Assembly (NCBI GenBank): GCA_002050365.1
Contig: MWYZ01000039.1
Span: 1-64,000 of the forward strand
Length of the DNA stretch: 64,000 nt
Direction: 5' to 3'
Origin: Acidobacteria bacterium 28-1
GTDB taxonomy: Bacteria > Acidobacteriota > Blastocatellia > Pyrinomonadales > Pyrinomonadaceae
Shown: positions 33,726 through 42,997 of the stretch, one piece after another
How positions within the stretch are numbered: position 1 is the stretch's first letter
Layout: each line of letters starts with the position of its first letter
Made by a program: the position numbers and the translations under genes
The notes under the pieces: model-generated
Told to the model about the DNA's origin: nothing
Database searches by the model: none
The model's input: only the letters and a program-made list of their open reading frames with translations

Positions 33726-35165
33726 CTATCTTGGTAGCGGCTGCTCCAAATTTGCAAGTCCGTAAGCCAAAACCGCCATTACCGAACCGACTTCGGCTAA
33801 TTCTTTTGGAGTAATTTTGTCGAAAGTGTCGGCGGCGGTGTGGTGATAATTGAAATAAGTTCTGGTATCAAACATCGGCGCAAACGACGGAACGCCTTTG
33901 TCCGTTAAAAAACTGATGTCTTGTCCAACTTCGTCTTGCCTTTGCGAAAGTCTCGCGCCCTGTTCACTTAAAATTTTGGTCAGCGGTGCGAAAAATGGCA
34001 TCGCTTCGATTTTGCCTGCAAATTGAAAACCAATCGGATGCGTTGCGCCTAAATCCGATTCGATTGCCGCAAATTGTTTTGCCGCATCTTCTTCCTTCGC
34101 GTATGTTCTGCCGCCGACACTGCCGTTTTCTTCGTTCATCCAAGCGATGACTCGAACGGTGCGTTTCGGTCTGATTTTTAATTGCTTGAGCAAGTATGGA
34201 ACTTGCATCGAAACTGCCACGCCACACGCGTCGTCTAACGCGCCCGTTCCTAAATCCCAAGAATCGAGATGTCCCGAAACTATCACAACTTCATCCGGCT
34301 TTTCGCTTCCTTTTAAATCGGCAATGACGTTGTAGCTCGTTGTGTCGGGCAAAGTCTGCGGCGTTAAGAGAAGTTTTATTTTAACGGTTCCCATTTTTGC
34401 CAAATAAGCAATCGTTTCCGCATCTTCAAATGAAACAGCGGCGGCAGGAATTTTTGTTACGTCATCGGCATAACGCATCGCGCCGGTGTGTACCAGACGA
34501 TTCTGCGAGCCACCCGCCGAACGCACCAAAACGGCAATTGCGCCAAGCCGTGCTGCCGCGATTGCGCCGCCGCCGCGATATGCCACGGCTTGACCGTAAG
34601 CCGCGCCGCCGTTACCGGATTCTTCTAATTGTTTGTCAAATTTATTGTTAAACAAAACGATTTTGCCTTCGACGTTTTTGCGACCGAGTTTTTCGAGCTC
34701 ATCAAAATTATTCACGACGACAATTTCTGCCGTCAAACCGTTCGGCGCAGTAGCTATGCTTCCGCCGAGCGCGGTCAGCACGATTTTTTGCGTCGTCCCT
34801 CGCGCCATTCCATCGAATTCAACAAGTTCGCCTCGCTCTTCACCACGAACCCAATGCGGAACGGTTAATTTTTGCAGACGCACATCGAGTCCGAGTTTTC
34901 GCATTTCTTCCGCAACATATTGAACAGCGCGTTCCGCCTGCAAAGAACCGGTCAGACGCGCGCCGATGTTGTTGGAAAGATACGCGGTTTGCCGGTAAGC
35001 GTAATCGCTCTGCAATGCCGCTCGTTGAATTTGCTTTAATTCGTTCAATGTTTTTTCCGAATACAAAATCGGTGTCGGCGAAGGTTGTTGAGCTGATGTT
35101 TTAAGAGCAAAAATTAGTAAAAAACCGAAAACGATTAGAAAGTTTTGTTTGATTTGATTGTTCAT
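33726..35165 (-). CDS. M28 family zinc aminopeptidase, exported
   Basis: 479 residues: signal peptide (MNNQIKQNFLIVFGFLLIFA...SAQ), a PA-like inserted domain (~120-270, GGGAIAAARLGAIAVLVRSA) and the M28 catalytic domain. Zinc ligands and catalytic residues: SGHLDSWDLG (His, Asp, ~298), ALDDACG (bridging Asp), MNEENG (catalytic and ligand Glu, ~343), and NYHHTAADTFDKI (final His, ~444). Likely removes N-terminal residues from peptides in the periplasm. Divergent from the S9 peptidase gene at 35269. Confidence 0.93.
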   Translation of the reverse strand: MNNQIKQNFLIVFGFLLIFALKTSAQQPSPTPILYSEKTLNELKQIQRAALQSDYAYRQTAYLSNNIGARLTGSLQAERAVQYVAEEMRKLGLDVRLQKLTVPHWVRGEERGELVEFDGMARGTTQKIVLTALGGSIATAPNGLTAEIVVVNNFDELEKLGRKNVEGKIVLFNNKFDKQLEESGNGGAAYGQAVAYRGGGAIAAARLGAIAVLVRSAGGSQNRLVHTGAMRYADDVTKIPAAAVSFEDAETIAYLAKMGTVKIKLLLTPQTLPDTTSYNVIADLKGSEKPDEVVIVSGHLDSWDLGTGALDDACGVAVSMQVPYLLKQLKIRPKRTVRVIAWMNEENGSVGGRTYAKEEDAAKQFAAIESDLGATHPIGFQFAGKIEAMPFFAPLTKILSEQGARLSQRQDEVGQDISFLTDKGVPSFAPMFDTRTYFNYHHTAADTFDKITPKELAEVGSVMAVLAYGLANLEQPLPR

Positions 35166-35268
35166 AAAGATTTTTTACACATCATAACTTATCGAGTTCT
35201 AACTTTCCAAGATTTTATGCCATAATGTTGTCGAAATTCTGAACTTTGACTTTAGGAAAACAATTATT

Positions 35269-37323
35269 ATGAAACGTATTTTCTTTTCATTTTTTCTGCT
35301 GACGTTTACTATTGCAGGCGTCTATGCACAACAAAACTCTGCTTTAACCGTCAGTGAATTATTTAAAATTCGGCGCGTCGGCGACCCGCAGCTTGCGCCT
35401 GACGGCAGAATCGTTGCTTTTGCAATCGGCGATGTTAACCGCGATGCTAATCGCACTTTGACGCATATTTATACCGTTTCGATTGACGGCACGAATTTGA
35501 AACAAATCACGAAAGGCGAAAAATCGAGCAGCAGCCCGCGCTGGTCGCCCGACGGCAAAAAAATAGCTTTTATTAACAGCGGACAAATCTGGACAATGGA
35601 CGCGGACGGCGACGATACGAAACAAATAACAAAAATTTCAAGCGGCGCGGGTAATCCCGTCTGGTCGCCGGACGGTAAATATCTCGCTTTCAATTCTGAT
35701 GTTTATCCAGAATGCGCGAGCGACGATTGCAACGCGCAAAAAGAGGCTTATGCGGAAACCAGTAAAGTCAAAGCAATTGTTACCGAACGGCTTTTGTATC
35801 GTCATTGGACTGAATGGCGCGATAAAAAACGCACGCACGTTTTTGTCGTTTCCAGTGGCGGCGGCGTCGCCAGAGACGTTACGCCCGGCGATTTCGACGC
35901 GCCGCCGTATGGCGCTTCGACGGGAACAGATTATGCTTTTTCGCCTGATTCAAAAGAAATTGTGTTTTTAAAAAACCCCGATAAAGTCGAAGCCGTTTCG
36001 ACCAACAGCGACGTTTTCATCGTGCCTTTAGACGGCGGAACGCCGCGCAACATTACGGTTACCAATAAAGGTTATGAAGCGTCGCCGATGTATACCTCCG
36101 ACGGAAAATATATTTTGTATCGTTCGCAAATGACCGAAGGTTTTGAATCCGACCGTTGGCGAATTATGCGTTTTAATCGGCAAACCGGCGAAACCGTCGA
36201 ACTCACGTCGGGCTATGATTTTCAAGTTGACGAAATGGTCGTCTCGCCCGATAGCAAAACCGTTTACTTTACGGCTGGGCAACGCGGTAATGCGCCGATT
36301 TTCTCCGTTCCGGTCGAGCCGAATTTTAAATTAAAAATCGCAACGCACGTCAAATCCATTTATAATGAAAATACAAGCAGCAATTTAAACGTCTCGAACG
36401 ACGGAAAAACCCTTGTCTTTTTGAGCAATTCGATGCTTTCGCCGCCGGAGATTATGCGCGTTGATACGAGCGGAAGCGGCGCAATGGCGATTACCAAGAC
36501 GAATGAAAGTTTGATGCGGACGTATAATCTGCGAAAGCCCGAAGAAATGGATTGGAAGGGCGCGATGAACGCAAACATTCACGGCTATCTAATCAAACCC
36601 GCAAATTTTAGCGAAAAAAATATGTATCCGCTGCTGGTTTTGATTCACGGCGGACCGCAGGGCGCGTGGAACAATAATTGGAGTTATCGCTGGAATCCGC
36701 AAGTTTTCGCCAACGCCGGCTACGTCGTCTTTATCCCGAATCCGCGCGGTTCGACCGGTTACGGACAAAAATTCGTCAACGAAATTTCGGCTGATTGGGG
36801 CGGCAAAGCCTACACCGATATTATGAACGGCGTGGCTGAAGTTTTGAAGAAAAATTCGTATATTGATAAAAATCGCATCGGCGCGGCGGGCGCAAGCTAC
36901 GGCGGTTATATGGTTGATTGGATTTTAGGACACAACAACGACCCGCGCTTTAAATTTAAAGCTCTCGTTTCGCACGCCGGCGTTTACAATCTCGAAAGTA
37001 TGGCGGCGACGACCGAAGAATTGTGGTTCGTCAAATATGAATTCAAAGGAATGCCTTGGGAAAATCCGGTGAACTACAACAAATGGTCGCCGCATAAATT
37101 CGCCGCGAATTTCAAAACGCCGACGCTCGTAACACAAGGAGAAATTGATTACCGCGTGCCGGTTGACCAGAGTTTACAGCTTTACACGGCTTTGCAGTTG
37201 AACAATACGGATTCAAAACTTGTTGTATTTCCTGACGAAGGACATTGGATTTTGAAGCCGCAGAACTCAGAGTTTTGGTATGGGCAAGTCTTGGGTTGGT
37301 TTGAAAAATATCTCAATCCGTAA
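35269..37323 (+). CDS. S9 family prolyl oligopeptidase-like peptidase, exported
   Basis: 684 residues: signal peptide (MKRIFFSFFLLTFTIAGVYA), a WD40-like beta-propeller with TolB-type blades (SPRWSPDGKKIAFINSG, NPVWSPDGKYLAFNSD) and a C-terminal hydrolase domain. Catalytic Ser in AAGASYGGYM (~542), Asp in QGEIDYRVP (~625), His in PDEGHWIL (~658). Resembles dipeptidyl or acylaminoacyl peptidases. It is a distant paralogue of the S9 gene at 4428. AGGA lies upstream of the ATG. Ends at a strong terminator. Confidence 0.93.
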   Translation: MKRIFFSFFLLTFTIAGVYAQQNSALTVSELFKIRRVGDPQLAPDGRIVAFAIGDVNRDANRTLTHIYTVSIDGTNLKQITKGEKSSSSPRWSPDGKKIAFINSGQIWTMDADGDDTKQITKISSGAGNPVWSPDGKYLAFNSDVYPECASDDCNAQKEAYAETSKVKAIVTERLLYRHWTEWRDKKRTHVFVVSSGGGVARDVTPGDFDAPPYGASTGTDYAFSPDSKEIVFLKNPDKVEAVSTNSDVFIVPLDGGTPRNITVTNKGYEASPMYTSDGKYILYRSQMTEGFESDRWRIMRFNRQTGETVELTSGYDFQVDEMVVSPDSKTVYFTAGQRGNAPIFSVPVEPNFKLKIATHVKSIYNENTSSNLNVSNDGKTLVFLSNSMLSPPEIMRVDTSGSGAMAITKTNESLMRTYNLRKPEEMDWKGAMNANIHGYLIKPANFSEKNMYPLLVLIHGGPQGAWNNNWSYRWNPQVFANAGYVVFIPNPRGSTGYGQKFVNEISADWGGKAYTDIMNGVAEVLKKNSYIDKNRIGAAGASYGGYMVDWILGHNNDPRFKFKALVSHAGVYNLESMAATTEELWFVKYEFKGMPWENPVNYNKWSPHKFAANFKTPTLVTQGEIDYRVPVDQSLQLYTALQLNNTDSKLVVFPDEGHWILKPQNSEFWYGQVLGWFEKYLNP

Positions 37324-37344
37324 CTTCAGTGCTGATTTTTAGAC

Positions 37345-37402
37345 AAAAAAAGGTAGCGACGCGAAATAAATATTAAAATTTTCGCGTCGCTACCTTTTTT
37401 TT
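37345..37402. terminator. Strong bidirectional intrinsic terminator
   Basis: A-tract, then GGTAGCGACGCGAAA, a 14-nt AT-rich loop, TTTCGCGTCGCTACC and a T-tract: a near-perfect 22-bp stem. It separates the convergent S9 (plus) and M16 (minus) genes. Confidence 0.92.
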
Positions 37403-37439
37403 CTAGTTATTTTTTCTTTCCACTTCTGCGCCGAATAAT

Positions 37440-39230
37440 TTATTCTTTAGCTTTCGTTCCGGTAAAACTAAGCGGCGGCGCACCTGGCATCGGAATGGTT
37501 ATCGTTCCTTTCATCGAAGTGCCGTCAACCGTTCCGCTGATATTTAAATCAACCGATTGACCTTGAATCTGTGATTTGGCGATTGCGGTAAACTTGTTGC
37601 TGGAAACTTTTGCGTCGGCGATGTCGCCTTTGCCCATCATCGAATCGAGTGAGCCGGAAACTTTTTCGCCATCTTGTTTAAGCATTAACGTTACAGGCAA
37701 TTGTTGTCCTTGAAAATCAACGACCAAATTCCATTTGCCGTTGACGTTCGCCGCCGCGCCACTCGATGCTTTGCCGTAACTTGAAGCGTCAACCGCTTTG
37801 CCTTCGGTGTCGAAAACTTCGATTTTAGTTGAATACGGCTTTACCTGTTTCAAGATTTCTTCGGCATCGCCGACGACGACAATCGCAATTTTATCGGGCG
37901 CGATGTATTTTTTCGCAACCCGCTCGATATCTTCGAGCGTTATGGCGTTTACTTTATCGCGGTAAGTTTGCAGATAATCGGCGGGCAAATCGTAAAGCTG
38001 CTGCGATACTAGCAGATTCGTCAAACCTTCTTGTGTTTCAGCTCGCAACGGAAAAACTCCCATCAGAAAACTTTTCGCGTCGCGCAATTCTTTTTCCGAC
38101 ACTTTTTCATCACGAATGCGGTTAAGTTCATAAAAAAACTCTTTGAGCGAATCGCCCGTTACCGGCGTTCTGACTTCCGCTGTCGCTTGAAAATTTCCTG
38201 CCAGACGTTTCGTATCAAATCGCGAATACGCACCGTATGTGTAACCTTTCGCTTCGCGCAAATTCATAAACAACCGCGCTGAACCGCCGTCTCCCAAGAT
38301 TTTATTCATTACCAATACAGGAAAATAATCGGGACTGCTGCGGTCAATCGCCAGATTTGCCAGCACGATATTCGATTGAAGCGAACCAGGACGATCAACC
38401 ACGGTCAAAGTCGTCGCCGTTCGGACCGGCGGCGTGGAAAACTTCATAGTTTCCACAGTTCCCTTTTTCCAATTGCCGAAATTATCCTTGATCTCTTTCA
38501 AAAGCGAATCACGATTAACGTCGCCGACGACAATCAAAGTCGCGTTGTTGGCAGTGAACATTTTGTCGTGAAAGGCTATCAATTTTTCTCTAGTGATTTT
38601 CTCGACATCGGCGGCACTCGCTGAAGCAATGCTATACGGATGCGTGCCGTAGATAATTTTCGATATTTGCTCGTCCGCCAAAAAAGCGGGCTGCGAACGC
38701 TGATACTTTAAACCTTCAATCGTGTTTTTCTTATACAGCGCGAGTTCGTTTTCAGGGAACGACGGATTTAAAACTATATCCGCCATTAGACGAAAAACGT
38801 CCGAACTGTAAAGCGACAAAGCTGATGCTGCGATAATCGTATTATCTTCGCTCGCACTTGCCGAAATGCTCGCGCCAAGCCGTTCGATTTCTTCAGCAAG
38901 CTGTTTGCTCGAGCGCGTTTTCGTGCCTTCGTTGAGCATTGTCGTCAACGCCGAAGTCAAACCGGTCGAGCCGTTCGGGTCGTTAATCTCGCCGGTCTTA
39001 AAAGCCAGCCGATAGCTGACGAGCGGCAGACGTTTATCTTCAAAAACGACAACTTTCAAACCATTCGGCAGAACGGTCTCAAACGGTTTCGGAATATCAA
39101 ACTGTTTCGGCGCAAGCGGCGCGGGCGCGGTTTTGCGAAAATCTTCATTCATAGTTTTTTGGGCAAAAGTATTAGCACCAAACGCCGATATTACAAAGGC
39201 GAAAATTATTATTTTAATTGTATTTCTCAT
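37440..39230 (-). CDS. M16 peptidase-like protein without HxxEH (non-catalytic partner), exported
   Basis: 596 residues from ATG 39230 (AGGAGT upstream), with signal peptide MRNTIKIIIFAFVISAFGAN...AQ. The M16 fold is clear (VLPNGLKVVVFEDKRLPLVS, GGSARLFMNLREAKGYTYGA), but the zinc motif HxxEH is replaced by ALTTMLNEG, so it is probably inactive like the alpha partner of mitochondrial processing peptidase. An extra ~105-residue beta-rich C-terminal domain (VNGKWNLVVDFQGQQLPVTL...) is appended. The upstream gene encodes the active partner, so the two likely form an alpha/beta heterodimer in the periplasm. Confidence 0.9.
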   Translation of the reverse strand: MRNTIKIIIFAFVISAFGANTFAQKTMNEDFRKTAPAPLAPKQFDIPKPFETVLPNGLKVVVFEDKRLPLVSYRLAFKTGEINDPNGSTGLTSALTTMLNEGTKTRSSKQLAEEIERLGASISASASEDNTIIAASALSLYSSDVFRLMADIVLNPSFPENELALYKKNTIEGLKYQRSQPAFLADEQISKIIYGTHPYSIASASAADVEKITREKLIAFHDKMFTANNATLIVVGDVNRDSLLKEIKDNFGNWKKGTVETMKFSTPPVRTATTLTVVDRPGSLQSNIVLANLAIDRSSPDYFPVLVMNKILGDGGSARLFMNLREAKGYTYGAYSRFDTKRLAGNFQATAEVRTPVTGDSLKEFFYELNRIRDEKVSEKELRDAKSFLMGVFPLRAETQEGLTNLLVSQQLYDLPADYLQTYRDKVNAITLEDIERVAKKYIAPDKIAIVVVGDAEEILKQVKPYSTKIEVFDTEGKAVDASSYGKASSGAAANVNGKWNLVVDFQGQQLPVTLMLKQDGEKVSGSLDSMMGKGDIADAKVSSNKFTAIAKSQIQGQSVDLNISGTVDGTSMKGTITIPMPGAPPLSFTGTKAKE

Positions 39231-39297
39231 TTTTACTCCTCTTGTCAAAGGTTCAAAGAGTTCATCAGGTCTTCAGCATTTGCAGAAAAAAGTCTTC

Positions 39298-39332
39298 AAC
39301 TCTGTAACTCTGCAACTCTATAACTCTCTAAA
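39298..39332. repeat. Single-arm word array (AACTCTG words)
   Basis: Five copies of AACTCT(G/A)T in 35 bp between the two M16 genes. It uses the same kind of quasi-tandem word as the hairpins, but no matching inverted arm is present. Confidence 0.55.
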
Positions 39333-39348
39333 CTTTTATAGCGTTTGG

Positions 39349-40761
39349 TCATTTTCCTTCAGACTTCTTTTCCTTCGTCGCGCCTTTCCCTTTTCCGGCG
39401 GGAACGATGTCGAGCAGAACGCGGTTTTCTGTGTTCAGATATTTATTAACCGCATCTTTAATCTGCGCGGGCGTAACTTTCAACAATTCGTCAAGTTCGG
39501 AATTTATAAGCGTCGGGTCGCCGTCATAAAGCGTATATTCCGCGATACTCTGAGCGCGTGAAAGCGAAGATTGGCGCGAGCGAACCGTATCATTCAACAA
39601 TTGATTATGCAATTTCTGCATTTCTTCGGCGGTCGGACCATTGGTCGCCATATCTTTGATTTCGTTCATAATCACTTGACGAATTTTGCTCAAATCTTTA
39701 CCCGGTTTGGGAATCGCAAAAATAAGAAAACCCGACGGACCGCGGCGTTCGTCTGTAAAGCTGACAAGCTGCAGAACTGATTCGTCGCCTTTGACGAGTT
39801 TTTGATAAAGCCGCGAGCTTTCGCCCCCGCTGATAATTCTGCCCGCAAGGTCGAGCGCGTTGTATTCGGCGGTGCGCCGCTGCGGAATTTTCCACCCAAG
39901 AACAAAAGCCGGAAACGGCGCGAGTTTGTCTTCAAATTCTTTATAATTTGCTGCGACTTCCTTCGGTTCGCTGACATCAAGCGCGGGCGGTTTCGGTTGT
40001 TTCGGAATCGTCCCAAAGTATTTCTTGACGAGTTCCTTCGCCTCATTCGGCTCAAACGCGCCCGAAATTACTAACACCGCATTATTCGGCGCGTAGTTGA
40101 TGCGGAAAAAATCCTGCACGTCTTTAACCGTTGCCGCGTCCAAATCAGCCATCGAACCGATGACCGAATGCGAGTTGGCGAAATTTTTGTAAATCATCGG
40201 CATCAATTGGTCGAACACTTGTCCGAACGGCTGATTTTCGCCGAGCCGTTTTTCTTCCTGGACGGCGTTACGCTGATTCGTCAAATTTTCTTCCGTGACC
40301 GCCAGCGAACGCATCCGGTCGGATTCGAGCCATAAACCGAGCGGTAGCTGATTGGCGGGCAAAGCCTCAAAATAATTTGTGCGCTCGGTATTGGTCGTGC
40401 CGTTCATCGTTCCGCCGGCGTTTGAAACATACTGAAAATGTTCGGCTTTTTTGACGTTTTCCGAACCTTGAAACATCATATGTTCAAACAGATGTGCAAA
40501 ACCCGTGCGCCCTTCGCGTTCGTTGCGCGAACCGACATCATAATAAACCGCAACGGACACGACCGGCGCGGAATCATCTTTGTTAAGCACGACGCGCAAA
40601 CCGTTGTCGAGCGTGTATTGTTCGAGTTTGAGCGGCTGCAATTTAAATGTTGTTGACATCTTATTATCCTTGCTTGTATTTGATTGTTGGGCGAATGCGC
40701 CGGTTATGAGTGATAACGAAATCAGACCGCTTGCCGCAATTTTTAGAATTTTATTATTCAT
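39349..40761 (-). CDS. M16 family zinc peptidase (active subunit), exported
   Basis: 470 residues with signal peptide (MNNKILKIAASGLISLSLIT...FAQ). Inverted zinc motif FAHLFEHMMF (HxxEH, ~90) with the third ligand Glu in NAVQEEKRLGE about 75 residues on. Two M16 halves are present; the second has GGESSRLYQKLVKGDESV. Degrades or processes short peptides. Its stop lies 118 bases from the start of the inactive M16 gene, on the same strand. AAGGG upstream of the ATG. Confidence 0.93.
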   Translation of the reverse strand: MNNKILKIAASGLISLSLITGAFAQQSNTSKDNKMSTTFKLQPLKLEQYTLDNGLRVVLNKDDSAPVVSVAVYYDVGSRNEREGRTGFAHLFEHMMFQGSENVKKAEHFQYVSNAGGTMNGTTNTERTNYFEALPANQLPLGLWLESDRMRSLAVTEENLTNQRNAVQEEKRLGENQPFGQVFDQLMPMIYKNFANSHSVIGSMADLDAATVKDVQDFFRINYAPNNAVLVISGAFEPNEAKELVKKYFGTIPKQPKPPALDVSEPKEVAANYKEFEDKLAPFPAFVLGWKIPQRRTAEYNALDLAGRIISGGESSRLYQKLVKGDESVLQLVSFTDERRGPSGFLIFAIPKPGKDLSKIRQVIMNEIKDMATNGPTAEEMQKLHNQLLNDTVRSRQSSLSRAQSIAEYTLYDGDPTLINSELDELLKVTPAQIKDAVNKYLNTENRVLLDIVPAGKGKGATKEKKSEGK

Positions 40762-40889
40762 TTTAAACCCTTAGAATTTTAGAAAGAGTATTTTTTAATC
40801 AAAGCATTTTACGCAGAGAAACGCAAAAGGTTATCTTGACAGCTTTTAGTGATAATCGAAAAGTAACAAGTTGTAAATAATTTTGCAGG

Positions 40890-41720
40890 TTACTCGGACG
40901 GATTGCTTTGGTCGGCTGTTTTAACTTTATTTTTATCCAGATTTTCTTGGGCAATCGCGTAGAGCGCGGATTTGACTTGAAACGGCGTGAGTTCGGGATA
41001 TTTTTCGAGCAGAAGTGCGATGATGCCGACGATGTGCGGGCAGGCGAAGCTGTTTCCCGTCAGACTTTTGTAACTATTGTTGAGCCAAGCCGTGTGAATG
41101 TTCACGCCTGGCGCGGTTAGTTCGATGACTTCACCGTAGCGGAAACCGAAATTGAACGGGTCGGCATCTTCGTGTTTGCTGACGGAAATTAATGACGATG
41201 AAAAGACAGACGGAAAAGACGGCTGCGGCAGATTGTTAGCCGCCGCGACGACGATGCAGCCGGATTGATAGGCGCGGTCGAGAAGGTCGTGAAGCGGGGC
41301 GAAAAATTGCGGTTTGGTTGTGCCGAGACTTAAATTGATAATTTGATAACGCTGTTTGATGGCGTATTCGAGTCCGGCGAGAAAGGCGATGCCGTCGCCA
41401 AGTCCGCCGGCACCTAAAACTTTGATGCTGTAAAATTCCGCGTCGGGCGCGATTCGGGAAATGATGCCGGCGCAAGCCGTGCCGTGTCCGGCTGAATCGC
41501 CCGTATCGGATTTATCGAAAACCACGCGTTTATTATCCGCTCCGGCTTCGACAGATTCTTTGACTTTACCCTGCAAATCAGTGTGACTCGTGTCAATGCC
41601 GCTATCTATGACGGCAACACTCACACCTTTGCCCGTCCGCAATTTCCAACCGTCGTCAATCTGGAAATACATCGAGATGCTTGAGTGTTCGTTTGATTCG
41701 TAGGCTGAAACCGTCGTCAT
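40890..41720 (-). CDS. Subtilisin-like (S8) serine protease without signal peptide
   Basis: 276 residues, only the catalytic core. Asp in VAVIDSGIDTSHTDL, His in GHGTACAGII, oxyanion Asn in VVAAANNLPQ, Ser in GNSFACPHIVG (the usual GTS is GNS here). No signal peptide or propeptide is visible, so it seems to act in the cytoplasm and to need no maturation; such compact S8 enzymes often serve in peptide maturation or regulated proteolysis. The start at ATG 41720 is preferred to a TTG three codons upstream. The GAF protein gene lies 88 bases upstream on the same strand. Confidence 0.9.
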   Translation of the reverse strand: MTTVSAYESNEHSSISMYFQIDDGWKLRTGKGVSVAVIDSGIDTSHTDLQGKVKESVEAGADNKRVVFDKSDTGDSAGHGTACAGIISRIAPDAEFYSIKVLGAGGLGDGIAFLAGLEYAIKQRYQIINLSLGTTKPQFFAPLHDLLDRAYQSGCIVVAAANNLPQPSFPSVFSSSLISVSKHEDADPFNFGFRYGEVIELTAPGVNIHTAWLNNSYKSLTGNSFACPHIVGIIALLLEKYPELTPFQVKSALYAIAQENLDKNKVKTADQSNPSE

Positions 41721-41808
41721 ATTTGTCAATTATCAGTTATCAGTTTTTAATTTTCGCTCAGGATTCAAGACTGAATTCTGAATGTTAAATGACAAATGTT
41801 AAATGTAA

Positions 41809-42585
41809 TTACAAACTCAAAAAACTCGTTTCCGTTTTTGTGTCCGAATACTGCAAAACTGATTCTAAAATTCCCTTGCACATTTGCCGTTCAGCATCGC
41901 CGCGTCCGGCAAGTTCGCGGACGATTAAGGCTAAATCAATCATTTCCTTGTGTTCGTTTGTTTCGCGCAAATTCTTAATCCATTCGCGCATTTCTTCGAG
42001 CTTTAATTTTTCGTCGGCGGAAAGCATTTTGTCGCCCAAATCTCTAAACAGCTTTGCCGATTCGTAAGCGTTCACGAGTGACGCGATAGCTTCGGCGAAC
42101 AGCGCAACTTTATCCATCTCCGCCGATGTGAACGGCTCAAAGGGCGGCTCGCCGATGCGATTGATGTATTCGAGAACTCCGATAATTTCGCCATCGTGAC
42201 GGAGCGGCGTAGCCAAAATCGTCTGCGTCGAGTAGCCGGTCTGCTTATCAACTTCCGCGTAAAACGTGTTTTCTGCGCCGACATCAGTGATAGCCATCGG
42301 TTGTCCGGAAGAAAATACGAAACCGGCGATACCTTTGCCCGACGGAATTTTCAAAGTTTTCAGATGCTCGGCGACTTTCCCGACTGCCGACATAAAACGC
42401 AAATCACCTGCATCGCCGTCGCGGACTATGACGGATGCTTCTTCGGAATTTATCTCGGCGGCAGAGATTCTCAAAAGATTTTCGATCGAAAGCGTCAAGG
42501 GCGCGGTCAAAGCATTAGCAACGTCAATAGTTTCAACGATTGAACGCAGTTTAATCTCAAGATTTTTAATTTCGTCGTCGGACAT
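41809..42585 (-). CDS. GAF-domain protein
   Basis: 258 residues, soluble. An N-terminal helix is followed by one GAF domain (~30-175: EASVIVRDGDAGDLRFMSAV, IPSGKGIAGFVFSSGQPMAI, ILATPLRHDGEIIGVLEYIN), then a helical tail (~180-258). GAF domains bind small ligands (cyclic nucleotides, tetrapyrroles, 2-oxoglutarate) and dimerise. There is no kinase, cyclase or phosphodiesterase domain, so it would have to signal through a partner; the S8 protease encoded downstream is the natural candidate (inference). Confidence 0.85.
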   Translation of the reverse strand: MSDDEIKNLEIKLRSIVETIDVANALTAPLTLSIENLLRISAAEINSEEASVIVRDGDAGDLRFMSAVGKVAEHLKTLKIPSGKGIAGFVFSSGQPMAITDVGAENTFYAEVDKQTGYSTQTILATPLRHDGEIIGVLEYINRIGEPPFEPFTSAEMDKVALFAEAIASLVNAYESAKLFRDLGDKMLSADEKLKLEEMREWIKNLRETNEHKEMIDLALIVRELAGRGDAERQMCKGILESVLQYSDTKTETSFLSL

Positions 42586-42997
42586 ACGTAGAATTTTCGC
42601 TTACTTTGCTGTTTTTTATCAAGCATTCGCGGACGATAAAAATTTTATTGGAAAAATCCGATGATTGTAACTTTTCAGAAGCACTTGGAAACCGGACAGC
42701 TTGCATCGGCGGCGAAAAAAGTCTGCGAAAATAAAAAAACCGCCGAGTCTAGTTCTCGGCGGAAAAAAGAAACAGGAGGAATCAGAAAGACTAAAAGTCG
42801 CGCCCAATGCTTCAAAAAATTGATGGCTCGACTATTAACCTGTATTAAGCAGATGCCTCACTTTTATTTCAAGTTGCTTTGCTGAAATAAATATTTGCAA
42901 AAAATCCCTTTAAATTTTTAGGTCGGGCAACAGGTAAATGGCAAGCCCTTATTCAAGACTCGCCATTTGTTTTATCTCACTCTCATCACGCTGCATT
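42586..42997. other. 412-bp gap with hairpins
   Basis: No convincing gene. Contains the terminator at 42733-42762 and a hairpin AAATGGCAAG/CTCGCCATTT (about 42937-42969) just after the DUF1501 stop. Confidence 0.5.
42733..42762 (-). terminator. Intrinsic terminator, minus direction
   Basis: CCGCCGAG-AACTAGA-CTCGGCGG followed by seven T on the minus strand. It lies 235 bases beyond the DUF1501 stop codon and probably ends that transcript. Confidence 0.85.

Noticed and set aside
42661-42885. A 74-residue plus-strand frame after the GAF gene region
   Set aside because: It runs across a clear terminator hairpin for the opposite strand and has an implausible composition.
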